From SAR202-VII-2 sp965263165 (GTDB lineage: Bacteria; Chloroflexota; Dehalococcoidia; Lucifugimonadales; SAR202-VII-2): a stretch of DNA of 64,000 bases. Positions 42,188 to 52,046 of the stretch are shown one piece after another (position 1 is the stretch's first letter; each line of letters starts with the position of its first letter). A program made the translations under genes and the position numbers. The notes beneath the pieces are model-generated. The model ran no database searches. It worked only from the letters and a program-made list of their open reading frames with translations, and had not been told where the DNA came from. The stretch is from contig OZ253584.1 in NCBI GenBank assembly GCA_965263165.1, forward strand, positions 2,046,001 through 2,110,000, in the 5' to 3' direction.

Positions 42188-42886
42188 TCATTTCCCTATC
42201 TGATCATCGTCCAAGAGGCCGTTACGCACAGCCCAGACCACCAACTCCTGCTTGGTCTCGATCTTGAGCTTGTCCTGGATGCCATAGACGCCGTTGCGTA
42301 TAGTCACCGGCTGGTTGCCCCTGGCCTCAGCGATCTCAGCGTATGACAGGCCCCGCGCAAACAGCGTGAGTATCTCCCGCTCCCGCGCGGTCAGCCTGTT
42401 CAACTCGCGTGTCGGTTGCGGCACCCCTGTGCGGAATCCGGCGAGCACGCGCTTCATTACGGCGCCGGGTATACGGTACTCTCCCTCCGCCACGTCGCGG
42501 ACGGTACGCAGCAGATCCTCCTTGCCGGAGTACTTCTGGAGGTAGCCGGTTGCGCCCGCAGCTACAGCCTCAATTACCGCGTCCTCCTCCGATGAGGCCG
42601 TCAACATCAGCACCCTGGTGTTGGGGAGCATCTCCGTGATCTCACGACACGCGTCGATGCCGTTCTTGATCGGCATCATGACGTCCATGATGATCACGTC
42701 GGGCCTGAGACTCTGAGCGACCCTCACCGCCACCGCGCCGTCTTCGGCCTGCCCCACGACCTCGTAATCCCCGGAACGCTGGAGCACCTCCCGCAGGCCG
42801 TCGCGCATGATCTCGTGGTCATCCACGAGCATCACCCTGATCTGTCTGTTCGGCGCCAAGCTACGCGCCTCCTCGATTTGCGTCAT
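42188..42886 (-). CDS. NarL/LuxR-family response regulator
   Basis: Two-component response regulator of 232 residues. The receiver domain has the acidic pair VDDHE near residue 21, the phospho-acceptor Asp in IIMDVMMP near 70, and Thr/Lys residues in LMLTAS and YLQKYSG. The C-terminal LuxR-type helix-turn-helix begins LTAREREILTLFARGLSYAEIAE; the recognition helix reads NQPVTIRNGVYGIQDKL, where the usual S/TVK is replaced by TIRN. It overlaps its sensor kinase by 26 bases. Paired inverted repeats at 44173-44210 upstream of the operon are a possible binding site. Confidence 0.92.
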   Translation of the reverse strand: MTQIEEARSLAPNRQIRVMLVDDHEIMRDGLREVLQRSGDYEVVGQAEDGAVAVRVAQSLRPDVIIMDVMMPIKNGIDACREITEMLPNTRVLMLTASSEEDAVIEAVAAGATGYLQKYSGKEDLLRTVRDVAEGEYRIPGAVMKRVLAGFRTGVPQPTRELNRLTAREREILTLFARGLSYAEIAEARGNQPVTIRNGVYGIQDKLKIETKQELVVWAVRNGLLDDDQIGK

Positions 42887-44102
42887 AGGGAACCACGCAG
42901 GTTACGGTCGCGCCAAGTCCCGACTCGCCCGGGCCCACTTCGAGGCTGCCTCCCATTCGCTCGACGTCCGTCCTCATGTTCCTGAATCCGTGGCCGCGCT
43001 CGGCGTAGTCTTCGGGGAGGCCTGTCCCGTCGTCGGATACGGACATTCGGAGCTTGTCGGCCTCGAAGCTCAGCGCAATGGCGACCCTGCCGGCGCGCGA
43101 GTGCCTGAATGCGTTGGTCATGGCGTTGTGGGCTATCGAGAAGAGCAGCCCCCGTGTGACAGTGGAAAGCCGCGGCTCCCTGCCGGACAGCTCCACCCCG
43201 GTGGGGATCGACGTGATCGTGGTGAACGTGGAGGCGTGGGAACGCAGCACCCGGCCAAACTCACTGCCCTCGAAGATAGGTCCCGCGTCGATGGGATGCC
43301 TCAACTCCCACATGGTCGACTTCGACAGGGCATGGACCGCTTCCAGCTTGGCGATCAGTTCGTCGCGGCCCTCGTCGTTCTGGGCCTTCGCCATCTCTAT
43401 AACGGTCTCGATGCCCAGGCCAATCATGTAGGTGGACTGGGCGATGGTGTCATGAATGGTCTGCGAGAGTTCAATCCGCTCCCGCTGAAGCTCCCCTTCC
43501 CTCTCCACTGCCTCTCTCCTTCTGGTCCGTTCGAACCTGGAGACCAGGTTGACCGCCGCGACGACCGCGTACATGACGACAATCCTGGTGAAAAGCACCT
43601 TCTCCTCCTTGATCTCGTAATCGACGCCCGGCTCCATCACCAGGCTCAACGCCGCGTACACCACCGCAACCATCGTGACCCAGGCGAAGCTGAGCCTGAA
43701 GGAGGTGAACACCACGGCGAACATGGCGAGGGCGGGGTAGTACAGCACGAAGAAGGTGTTCTGAAACCCACTAGATGAGATCGCGATGCCCGCCGTAATC
43801 ATCGCCGCATCCATCACGCTGAGAGCGAGCGCCCAGCGCCGCGTGACCGTCCGACTCGACTGGACGCGGTAGTGAACGTAGCCGTTGAGGGCCAGCACCG
43901 ATACCGCCAACAGCATGGTGGGAATATAAGCAGGGTCCGCGAAGTTTGGCCGGTAGTTGAACTGCAACAGCCAGGCTATCAGGAGAAACCATCGTACCCA
44001 TACCGAAATCCTCAGGCTGTAGCGCAGGTCGTCCGGACCGGTCCGATCAGGCTCCCGGCGGGGCCCTGCAATCGCATCGCGCGGCGTGGTCTGCAAATTC
44101 AA
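42861..44102 (-). CDS. Membrane sensor histidine kinase, NarX/DegS type
   Basis: Sensor kinase of 413 residues. About six membrane segments fill residues 30-185 (for example WFLLIAWLLQF, MLLAVSVLALNGYVHY, VVMYAVVAAVNLV), without a large outside domain, so the signal may be sensed in the membrane. A coiled linker (RREAVEREGELQRERIE) leads to the HisKA_3 phosphoacceptor ELSQTIHDTIAQS near residue 215. The HATPase has SIAHNAMTNAFRHS (N box), SDDGTGLPED (G1) and GHGFRNMRTDVERMGG (G2). It is transcribed with the response regulator. Confidence 0.92.
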   Translation of the reverse strand: MNLQTTPRDAIAGPRREPDRTGPDDLRYSLRISVWVRWFLLIAWLLQFNYRPNFADPAYIPTMLLAVSVLALNGYVHYRVQSSRTVTRRWALALSVMDAAMITAGIAISSSGFQNTFFVLYYPALAMFAVVFTSFRLSFAWVTMVAVVYAALSLVMEPGVDYEIKEEKVLFTRIVVMYAVVAAVNLVSRFERTRRREAVEREGELQRERIELSQTIHDTIAQSTYMIGLGIETVIEMAKAQNDEGRDELIAKLEAVHALSKSTMWELRHPIDAGPIFEGSEFGRVLRSHASTFTTITSIPTGVELSGREPRLSTVTRGLLFSIAHNAMTNAFRHSRAGRVAIALSFEADKLRMSVSDDGTGLPEDYAERGHGFRNMRTDVERMGGSLEVGPGESGLGATVTCVVPYDANRGGA

Positions 44103-44172
44103 GCCTCAACTAAAGCAAATAATGTACGCCGCTCCACGACGGAGGCAAGGTTCAACCGCACCTTGCCGGATT

Positions 44173-44210
44173 GGTACAAATGTACCCCTTCGAGTAGGTA
44201 CAAACGAACC
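44173..44210. promoter_or_regulatory. Paired inverted-repeat sites between divergent genes
   Basis: GGTACA-AA-TGTACC (44173-44186) is a perfect inverted repeat; a related half-conserved site GGTACAAACGAACC follows at 44197-44210, with starts 24 bases apart. They lie between the sensor kinase operon and the divergent lipoprotein gene. Two tandem copies of ACTGAATCTTGCACC follow at 44255-44284. NarL-type regulators often bind such short repeats; this link is inference. Confidence 0.4.
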
Positions 44211-44297
44211 TTACGACGCGTCATGCGGAAGGCTAATGTAGACCCGATCGTGGCACTGAATCTTGCACCACTGAATCTTGCACCGAGGAATGTGATA

Positions 44298-47200
44298 ATG
44301 TCAAAGTCTATTGCCCTAGGATTGCTATGCGCGGGTGCGCTACTCCTTGCCGCACTCCTGACCGGGTGTTCCGATACGCCAAGCCCCACGCCGTCGGCTG
44401 GGGCCGTTCCCACCCCCACTTTCACAGCACAGACCGGAGTCACGCCGGCGCCAACGCCGACGCCCACCATGGCTCCGACAAACACGCCCACGCCAGTGCC
44501 GACGCCTGCAACAGCGACCTTATCCCTTGACGAGTACCTGACGCAGTGCACCCCGAGTAGTGAGAGTGCCGACACCTATGGCGAAATCTCCGCCCTAGCT
44601 GGGGAGCATATACAAAGACTTGAGGCAATGGTTCCGCCTGCCGAGCTGGCTGAATGGCACCGGCTTCAACTGGATGTCGTTAGAGACTTCCAGGTGATTG
44701 TAGACGGCCAACCTAAAGACGGTGCGGTTGACTTTGATGAATTTGCGGCTTTGATAGTGATGGGCGGACTAGAAGAGAAGGAAATCGAGGCCTCCAGCCG
44801 GTTGCCAGAAAACGTCCGCAAGCGGCTGCAGGAGGCGGAGTGCGCGAATTTGTTTAGCGTGGAGGGCTCCGTTGAGTCCGTGACTCTCACAGATTTGCCA
44901 GAGGCCGATGATCACGGCAACGACTTCGAGAGCGCCACCCGAATAGCCGTAGGGGAAACCGTTGCGATCGTACTCAAAAGCAGTGACGATAAAGACGTGC
45001 TCGTCTTCCTCGCCGAACCTGCGGCAGCATACGTGATTACGCTGCAATTGGATGGCGCTTACGTACGTGCCACTGAAGGGAAGGGTCCAATTGTGGCTCT
45101 CTACGACGCCGGCGGCTAGGAGCTTGCACGCCTTGAGGAGTACGACTTTTTTCAGAACAAGATAATGTGGCAAGCTGTGACCGCAGGTGACCATTACATT
45201 GCGGTAGGGGACGGAGCGATAAGTGCCTCTTTCACGCTCACCGTAACCGGCGGGGAAGCAACGGAACAGCTGGAGAGAGACGACCATGGCAACTCGGAGG
45301 GGGACGCCACCGCGATAAGAGTGGGAGCGGATGTTCGGGGAGCGCTGGACTACGATGATGACATCGACTACTTCCGCTTCCAAGCCGAGCAGGAAAAGTT
45401 CTACCAGATAGACGTGGCCCTGGGAACGCTGGATGACTCGGAGCTTCTGCTGCTGGATTCCGACGGCTGGGAACTGGCTTACAACGACGACCACGGAGAT
45501 ACCTATGCATCGCGCCTCTATTGGGAAGCTCCCAGTTCCGGCGAGCGCTACGTTTTAGTTGGGGGGGCCTACACCTCCAGTCAAGGGACTTACACGCTGA
45601 CGGTGTCCCTTTCAGACCTCATTGACGATCACGGCAACGACATAGACGACGCCACCGCGATAGGAGTGGGAGCGGATGTTCGGGGAGCGCTGGACTACGA
45701 TGATGACATCGACTACTTCCGCTTCCAAGCCGAGCGGGGACAGAGCTACCAAATAGACGTGGCGCTGGGAACGCTGGACGACTCGATAGTAGACCTGTAC
45801 GACACCGACTGGTCGTTTCTGGACACCAACGACGACTACGGGGATACCTATGCATCGCGCCTCTATTGGGAAGCTCCCAGTTCCGGCGAGCGCTACGTTT
45901 TAGTTGGGGGGGGGCCTACACCTCCAGTCAAGGGACTTACACGCTGACGGTGTCCCTTTCAGACCTCATTGACGATCACGGCAACGACATAGACGACGCC
46001 ACCGCGATAGGAGTGGGAGCGGATGTTCGGGGAGCGCTGGACTACGATGATGACATCGACTACTTCCGCTTCCAAGCCGAGCGGGGACAGAGCTACCAAA
46101 TAGACGTGGCGCTGGGAACGCTGGACGACTCGATAGTAGACCTGTACGACACCGACTGGTCGTTTCTGGACACCAACGACGACTACGGGGATACCTATGC
46201 ATCGCGCCTCTATTGGGAAGCTCCCAGTTCCGGCGAGCGCTACGTTTTAGTTGGGGGGGCCTACACCTCCAGTCAAGGGACTTACACGCTGACGGTGTCC
46301 AGTGTTGGCGATCATGGCAATGCAACGAACTCGGGGAACACGAACTACGACACGGACGGCGATGGACTCATTGAAGTGTCCGATCTGATGCAGCTGAATG
46401 CCATCCGCTGGGACCTAGATGGCGACGGCTCGCCCGCGTCCAACGCCACGGGGTACAACGCCGCCTTCCCCAACGCAGCCGCAGGCATGGGGTGTCCCGA
46501 CTTCGGATGCTCCGGATACGAACTCATCTCGGATCTGGACTTCGATACCAACGGCAACGGCCGGGCCGACGCGGGCGATGCCTACTGGAATGATGGAGAG
46601 GGGTGGGTGCCCATTGGCGACGACACTAACAACTCCGCCTTCAGGACTTTCTTCAATGGCGGCGGCCACACCATCTCCAACCTGTACATAGATCGCAGGG
46701 ACGCTAGGTACATCGGGCTGTTCGGGATAACTTGGTTCGACGGGATTAGTAGGGGTAGGGTTGGGCTGAACAACAGCATCAGGGACCTTGCCTTGGTCAA
46801 CGTGGATGTGCAGGGCGGCTTGTACACCGGCGGCCTTGCCGGGGCCAACAACATTGTGATAGTCGCCTGTTCCGTGACCGGCGTCGTGAACGGCAATATT
46901 AAAGTCGGCGGGCTTGTGGGACGCAACCCCAACGGCACGGTCATCGCCAGCTACTCCACCGCCAGCGTGGGCTACGCCGAAGAGGGATTCGGGGAAAGGG
47001 GATTCGGAGGATTGGTCGGGAGCAACTACGGCGGCACAATCATCGCCAGCTACTCCATAGGCAGCGTGACCAGTGACTTCGGCGAAGTAGGCGGCCTCGG
47101 CGGCAGCAACTTCGCGGACCGAGGGACCGCCCGCGACAGCTACTGGGATACCCAGACCTCCGGCCAGTCCGAGAGCGCCGGCGGCGAAGGCAAGACGACC

Positions 47201-47332
47201 AGCGAGTTGCAGTCGCCCACAGGCTACACGGGCATATACGAGAACTGGAACGTGGACCTGGATGAGGATGGAGTTGGTGACGACCTCTGGGACTTCGGCA
47301 CGCCTAACCAATACCCAACGCTGAGATCCTAG
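44298..47332 (+). pseudogene. Exported lipoprotein with PPC-like repeats and GLUG motifs, broken by a stop and a frameshift
   Basis: One ancestral gene of about 1,010 codons. Signal peptide SIALGLLCAGALLLAALLTGC with lipobox, Thr/Pro linker, a domain with an EF-hand-like DGAVDFDEF, then four pre-peptidase C-terminal (PPC)-like domains each starting DDHGN, a TDGDGLIEVSDLMQL segment and C-terminal GLUG-type repeats (GGLVGRN, GGLVGSN, GGLGGSN). It is interrupted by an in-frame TAG (45117-45119) in the first PPC domain, and by a run of nine G at 45906-45914 where the sister repeats have seven, shifting the frame by two. Open parts are 44298-45119, 45120-45947 and 45866-47332. Without the defects it would be a cell-surface protein. 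Confidence 0.75.
45607..46298 (+). repeat. Tandem repeat of one 345-base PPC-domain unit
   Basis: Two consecutive units, 45607-45953 and 45954-46298, appear identical except for the G run (nine in the first, seven in the second). A third, more diverged unit precedes them (about 45260-45606). Near-identity means a very recent duplication, or an assembly effect. Confidence 0.85.
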
Positions 47333-47373
47333 GACAGAAACCCGGGACACGCCGCCCCACGGGCCCGGTTTCG

Positions 47374-47531
47374 GATAGATCTGCGCTGGTCGCCCTCTAC
47401 AGCGCCACTGATGGGCCGAATTGGAGGGACACAGCGGGAACTGGCTGAGCGGGTGTGTGCCAGGTAGCTTGCGGGCCGTAAAGGACTATCCCACAACAGA
47501 CCTTGGTGGGCTGCCGTTCTGCGGCGGCTGA
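47374..47531 (+). pseudogene. Remnant of a leucine-rich-repeat gene
   Basis: Begins with the LRR cap (DRSALVALYSATDGPNW) and, after a deletion and frame change, ends with the C-cap NWLSGCVPGSLR and LPFCGG then stop. All the LRRs in between are missing. The junction GAGGTCCGGGGGCAATGCTC found after the intact LRR genes follows. The rest of the 47333-47670 gap shows nothing else. Confidence 0.75.
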
Positions 47532-47670
47532 GGTCCGGGGGCAATGCTCCTGTCCGCCCAACCCCTCCTGTTCTTGGGCTTGGGAGCGGGGGGTTGGTTT
47601 GTAGTACAATAAATCCTCGAAGAAGCGCCCCTCGCGACGCGTTTGGTAGATTCAAGCAAGGAGTGGCCCC

Positions 47671-48918
47671 ATGCTGACCGCTGAGCAGAACGAAAGACTC
47701 ACCAGAGTTGGCCCCGGAACCCCCATGGGGGACCTGATGCGGCGCTATTGGCATCCGATTGCCGCAATCTCACAATTCAAGACGCGCCATTCCCAGACGG
47801 TCCGGTTGCTGGGCGAGGACCTGGTGCTCTACCAGGACAGGTCGGGGACATTTGGGCTGATCGGCAGCCAGTGCCCGCACCGGAGGATGTCCATGATCTA
47901 CGGAATACCCGAGGAGCGGGGCCTGCGTTGCGCCTACCACGGCTGGGTCTTCGGAGAGGACGGCGCGTGCTTGGAGCAGCCCTACGAGGAGACCGAGGAC
48001 CCGGAGGGTCGCTTCAAGGAGAAGGTGGCCATCAAGTCGTACCCGGTTGAGGTGCTGGCGGGCATGGCCTTCGCCTACCTGGGCCCCGAGCCAGCGCCGC
48101 TCCTTCCCCGTTGGGACCTGTTCGTCAAGGCGGACGTCGTCAGGGACATCGGCTACGCGGAGGTCCCCTGCAACTGGCTCCAGATCATGGAGAACACCCT
48201 GGACCCCGTCCACGTGGAGTGGCTGCACCAGAACTTCGCCGACTTCGTGGCCCAGCAGCTGGAGGCGCCGGAAAAGCGGACCTCGCGCACCCCTCACGTG
48301 AAGATCGGCTTCGAGGAGTTCGAGTACGGCATTCTGAAGCGGCGCGTCGTGGAGGGCGCCACGGAGGCCGACGAGGACTGGGCGGTGGGACACCCCATGG
48401 TCTTTCCCAACATGCTGCGCCAGGGCCTGAGCCGCAAGGGGCACCGCTGGCAGGGGTTCCAGATCCGCGTCCCCATAGACGATACGCACACCGCTCATTG
48501 GTGGTACGCCTGCTATCCCGACACCGGCAACCAGCAGCGGCCTGAGGACTACAGGTTCTATCGCGTGCCCCTTCCGGAACTCGACGAAGAGGGCCAGCCG
48601 CGATGGGACCTGCTGGACAACAACAGCGGGCAGGACATGGCGGCGTGGGTCACCCAGTGCCCCATCATGGACCGGACCACCGAGGTGTTGGGCCGGTCGG
48701 ACAGGGGCATCATCATGTACCGCCAGATGCTGGAGGACAACATGCGGTCCGTGGAGGACGGCGGGGACCCGATGAATACCTTCCGGGACCCGGACCGGAA
48801 CGAGCACCTGGAGTTGCCCAACGAAAGCGACCCGCTCTTCGCCCGGCCTCTCTACGACGGGCAGGCGGCGGCGACCAAGTACAGCCCAGTCCTTGCGGGG
48901 CCGGTCACCTCGGAGTAA
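47671..48918 (+). CDS. Rieske 2Fe-2S ring-hydroxylating oxygenase, alpha subunit
   Basis: Terminal oxygenase component of a Rieske non-haem iron oxygenase, 415 residues. The Rieske ligands are in CPHRR and CAYHGW (about residues 70 and 90), 17-18 residues apart. The mononuclear iron site follows in NWLQIMENTLDPVHVEWLH near residues 170-190, with the bridging Asp and two His. The N-terminus VGPGTPMGDLMRRYWHP is shared with the second copy at 59965; this start is typical of the phthalate/vanillate-demethylase branch. No reductase or ferredoxin gene is next to it. The substrate is probably an aromatic or cyclic acid. Confidence 0.92.
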   Translation: MLTAEQNERLTRVGPGTPMGDLMRRYWHPIAAISQFKTRHSQTVRLLGEDLVLYQDRSGTFGLIGSQCPHRRMSMIYGIPEERGLRCAYHGWVFGEDGACLEQPYEETEDPEGRFKEKVAIKSYPVEVLAGMAFAYLGPEPAPLLPRWDLFVKADVVRDIGYAEVPCNWLQIMENTLDPVHVEWLHQNFADFVAQQLEAPEKRTSRTPHVKIGFEEFEYGILKRRVVEGATEADEDWAVGHPMVFPNMLRQGLSRKGHRWQGFQIRVPIDDTHTAHWWYACYPDTGNQQRPEDYRFYRVPLPELDEEGQPRWDLLDNNSGQDMAAWVTQCPIMDRTTEVLGRSDRGIIMYRQMLEDNMRSVEDGGDPMNTFRDPDRNEHLELPNESDPLFARPLYDGQAAATKYSPVLAGPVTSE

Positions 48919-49013
48919 CAGCGGGCTGCCTTGACACTCGAAAGGCGCCGCCGGATACTGCAAACACTCAGAGCTACGACGGGGAACAACGCTGTTGGGA
49001 GTGGAGGGACGCC

Positions 49014-50117
49014 ATGCCAGGAATCTATGACGCCGACACGCACATTGCGGAACCCTCGGCTATGTGGGACAAGCTGGACCCTGAGTTTTACGCCCGCCGG
49101 CCGGTGATTGTGGAGGTGCCTCCCGACACGATCTACGGCAAGTCCGACCATATGTGGCTCATCGACGGCCATATCTTTCCCCGCACGGCGGGGAGGGGCA
49201 GCGCCTTCCTCGTCACGCCGGTTGAGCAGACCTTTGTCCAAGAAATGCCGGACATAGGCGCGAGGGACATGACGGACCTGGACTCCCGGATTACCGAGAT
49301 GGACAGGCTTGGGACGGAAACGCAGATCGTCTTTCCCACGCTGTTTCTGACCTACCTCACCGACGACGCGGACTTGGAAATCGCCCTTTGCAAGGCCTAC
49401 AACCGCCACATGGCGGAGGTTTGCGCCAAGAGCGCGGGCCGGATCGACTGGACACTCATTCCGCCCCTGCGGGACATCGAGGCCTCCGTGGAGGAGGTCA
49501 AGTTTGGCGCCGCCAACGGCGCAGCGGGACTCTTCTTCCGGGGCATTGAGAGGGACCGCACCCTGGACGACCCCTACTTTTTCCCTGTCTATGAAGAGGC
49601 CCAGGCCCACGACCTGACCATTTGCGTCCACCAGGGCTCCGGCTCGCCGGCGCTCAACAGCTTGGTGGACGTTCGGCGCAGCCACACCTTCACTCACGGG
49701 CGGATCCCGCCCATCGTGGCTTTCCGCAACCTGATTGCCAATAGGGTTCCGGAAGACTTTCCGAACCTGCGATGGGGCTTCATCGAGGCCGGCGCTTCCT
49801 GGGTGCCCTACGCTCTGCATCAATTGCGCACCCTGGGCCACGACCCGGTGAGCTGGGGTCCCAAGATGTTCGACAAGTACAACATGTGGGTTGCCTACGA
49901 GGTCGACGAGGACTTGCCCTATCTGGTCAAGTACATTGGGGAAGACCACGTCGTCACGGGGACCGACTTCGCCCACCATGGCAGAGAGGGGACTATCGCC
50001 GACCCGTCGGCGCAACTCCACATGGTGCAGACCATCAGGTCTCGGGAGGAGTACCCCGCCAGCCTGGTGGACAAGATGCTGGTGGACAACCCGCGGGCGC
50101 TCTACGGCCACTCATAG
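49014..50117 (+). CDS. Amidohydrolase family 2 protein (ACMSD-like), paralog 1
   Basis: Metal-dependent TIM-barrel hydrolase/decarboxylase of 367 residues, related to ACMSD and gamma-resorcylate decarboxylase. The N-terminal metal motif is DADTHIAEP near residue 6. Further features are CVHQGSGSP with a barrel His near residue 205, RWGFIEAGASWVPY near 250, and the catalytic Asp region GTDFAHHGRE near 317. The frame runs back to 48603 but only from ATG 49014 (with GTGGAGGG upstream) is it family-like. It lies 95 bases after the Rieske gene; ring hydroxylation followed by decarboxylation or hydrolysis is a sensible pair of steps. Confidence 0.9.
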   Translation: MPGIYDADTHIAEPSAMWDKLDPEFYARRPVIVEVPPDTIYGKSDHMWLIDGHIFPRTAGRGSAFLVTPVEQTFVQEMPDIGARDMTDLDSRITEMDRLGTETQIVFPTLFLTYLTDDADLEIALCKAYNRHMAEVCAKSAGRIDWTLIPPLRDIEASVEEVKFGAANGAAGLFFRGIERDRTLDDPYFFPVYEEAQAHDLTICVHQGSGSPALNSLVDVRRSHTFTHGRIPPIVAFRNLIANRVPEDFPNLRWGFIEAGASWVPYALHQLRTLGHDPVSWGPKMFDKYNMWVAYEVDEDLPYLVKYIGEDHVVTGTDFAHHGREGTIADPSAQLHMVQTIRSREEYPASLVDKMLVDNPRALYGHS

Positions 50118-50414
50118 GGAGCACCGCGGGCCGCGCTAGACGTCCTTCCTAGGAACGTTGTTACAGCCAAGGGGCGGAAGAATTTTCCCGTCCCTTCCCT
50201 CGTAGTTGAGGGAGGTTGGGGGGTTCTTCCAGCGAGCTCCGCTAGGGCCCCTCGCCGCCGCCGAGCGTAGGCTCTGGCCGAGCTACGGCTGAGGCAACTT
50301 GACTGACTCCCATCCGCCCCTTCGCGCGGGTTGACAGGCCTGCTGGCTATGCCGACACTGCCCTCGCGTTGTTGTTGAGAGCCTTGGGGTCGGCCGGTCC
50401 ACCGAGGAGGAGAG
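50118..50414. other. Intergenic gap with a family A repeat fragment
   Basis: Between two amidohydrolase paralogs. CGTCCCTTCCCTCGTA and a following GAGGGAGGTTGGGG (about 50188-50222) resemble the central part of repeat family A. Sequence just after each amidohydrolase stop (AGGAACGTTG) is also shared, consistent with the genes having been duplicated with their flanks. No gene is seen. Confidence 0.45.
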
Positions 50415-51518
50415 ATGCCAGGAACCTATGACGCCGATACCCACATCGCTGAGCCCGCGGCCATGTGGGACCTGTTGCCCCCCGAGCTGTATGCCCGGCG
50501 TCCGGTGGTCGTGAAGGTCCCGCCGGATACGCTGTATAAAGACCGCGACGCGATGTGGCTCATCGACGGCAACATCTTTCCGAGGCCGGAGGGCAGGGGC
50601 GCGACCCGCCTCATCACCCCGGTTGACCAGACCTTCGCCAAGCTGATGCCCGACATCAGGGCTAGGGACATGACCGACCTCGACGCCCGTCTGAGGGAGA
50701 TGGATGTTCTGGGAACCGACGTGCAGGTGGTGTTCACGACGCTGTTCCTGGCCTTCTACACCGATGATGCGGAGTTGGAAGTGGCCATGTGCAGGGCGTA
50801 TAACCGGCACATGACGGAGGTCTGCGGCAGGAGCGAGGGCCGGATAGAGTGGGTCCTAGTCCCTCCGCTGTGCGACCTCGATGCGGCGGTGGAAGAGATC
50901 CGGTTTGGGGCCGCCAACGGCGCGGTGGGCGTGTTCTTCCGGGGCTTCGAGAAGGACCGCACCCTGGACGATCCTTTCTTCTTTCCCGTCTACGAGGAGG
51001 CCCGCGCGCAGGACGTGGCCATCTGCATCCATCAAGGTTCGGGGTGCCCAAAGCTGGACAACCTGGGCGATTTCCAGCGGGGCCAGACCTTTATCAGCAA
51101 TCGAATTCCTCCGGTGGTTGCCTTCCGCAACCTGGTGGCGAACAAGATACCGGAGGAGTTCCCCGGCCTGCGATGGGGCTTCATTGAAGCGGGCGCGTCC
51201 TGGGTTCCCTATGCGCTGCACCAGTTGCGGACGATCGGCCACGATCCCGTCAATTGGGGGCCCAAGTTGTTCGACCGGTACAACATGTGGATTTCCTATG
51301 AAGTGGACGAGGACCTCCCCTACCTCGTGAAGTACATTGGCGAGGACCATGTGGTTGCCGGCACGGACTTCGCCCACCACGGACGGGAGGGAGTCATCGC
51401 CGATCCTTCCGCACAGCTCCACATGGTGGAGACGATACGGGCTCGCGAGGAGTATTCCGCCAGCCTGATGGACAAGCTGCTCATCCACAATCCGCGGGCC
51501 CTGTACGGGCACTCCTAG
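50415..51518 (+). CDS. Amidohydrolase family 2 protein (ACMSD-like), paralog 2
   Basis: Same length (367 residues) and layout as the gene before it and clearly its closest relative: YDADTHIAEPAAMWD at the start, TDDAELEVAMCRAYNRHM, CIHQGSGCP, RWGFIEAGASWVPYALH and GTDFAHHGRE. Differences are spread over the protein, so this is an older duplication, not a copying artefact. AGGAGGAG precedes the ATG. Like its sister it has one His (DTH) where ACMSD has the pair HxH, so metal binding may differ from the classical enzyme. Confidence 0.9.
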   Translation: MPGTYDADTHIAEPAAMWDLLPPELYARRPVVVKVPPDTLYKDRDAMWLIDGNIFPRPEGRGATRLITPVDQTFAKLMPDIRARDMTDLDARLREMDVLGTDVQVVFTTLFLAFYTDDAELEVAMCRAYNRHMTEVCGRSEGRIEWVLVPPLCDLDAAVEEIRFGAANGAVGVFFRGFEKDRTLDDPFFFPVYEEARAQDVAICIHQGSGCPKLDNLGDFQRGQTFISNRIPPVVAFRNLVANKIPEEFPGLRWGFIEAGASWVPYALHQLRTIGHDPVNWGPKLFDRYNMWISYEVDEDLPYLVKYIGEDHVVAGTDFAHHGREGVIADPSAQLHMVETIRAREEYSASLMDKLLIHNPRALYGHS

Positions 51519-51601
51519 CGGTGCTTCCCAGGAACGTTGCTCCTGGCGCGAGGCGGGAGAATCCTTCCGGAGCCTGTCTCAGAAGTTCCCTCTCCCCCGT
51601 G

Positions 51602-51806
51602 TGAGACCTTTGCGTAACTGGCGCCACGCGCATATGGCGCCGTTCCCACCAACGGCGCCTCGCATCAACTTGGCGTTGTATGACGAAGTCCCTTCCCCGT
51701 ACTTGAAGGAATCCTCGCGTCCCTTCCCTCGTACCCAGGGGAAGGTTAGGATGGGATGCATAGGATAGTGCGGGAAGCTTGGCGCAGAAATTATGCAAGG
51801 GTCTTG
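51602..51806 (+). repeat. Dispersed repeat family A, copy 3
   Basis: The most complete copy: GGCGCCACGCGCATATGGC, GGCGTTGTATGACGAA, GTCCCTTCCC, GGGGAAGGTTAGGATGGG, ATAGTGCGGGAAGC and ATTATGCAAGGGTCTT, in that order. It occupies most of the gap before the sigma factor. It shows what the copy interrupted by the IS110 element may have looked like. The remaining 51807-52046 holds no clear feature. Confidence 0.7.
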
Positions 51807-52046
51807 TGGTTGGGGAAAGGTGAGGATGGAAGACGCGCCCCGGAGGGAACGCAAAGGCCGGCCGCCGTTTTCCTATAGCGGCGCGCTCTTGAGTTGGGGC
51901 CATCGAGGGAATGCAAGAGGGGCGGCGAACCTTCAGCGCCGGCCTGGGAGGCTGGCCGCTTGGACGGGTCGGAGGAGCCCGCGCCCTGGCCGCGCGTGTG
52001 ATCCGGCAGACCCGCCCGGCCGCATTTTATTGTGGAGAGCGGTTGT

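Noticed and set aside
45117..45119. In-frame TAG read as pyrrolysine
   Set aside because: Nothing suggests a pyrrolysine system, and the gene also carries a frameshift, so simple gene decay or error is more likely.
48852..50111. Minus-strand frame of 419 codons opposite the first amidohydrolase
   Set aside because: Antisense shadow; the plus strand gives a complete amidohydrolase with a ribosome site.
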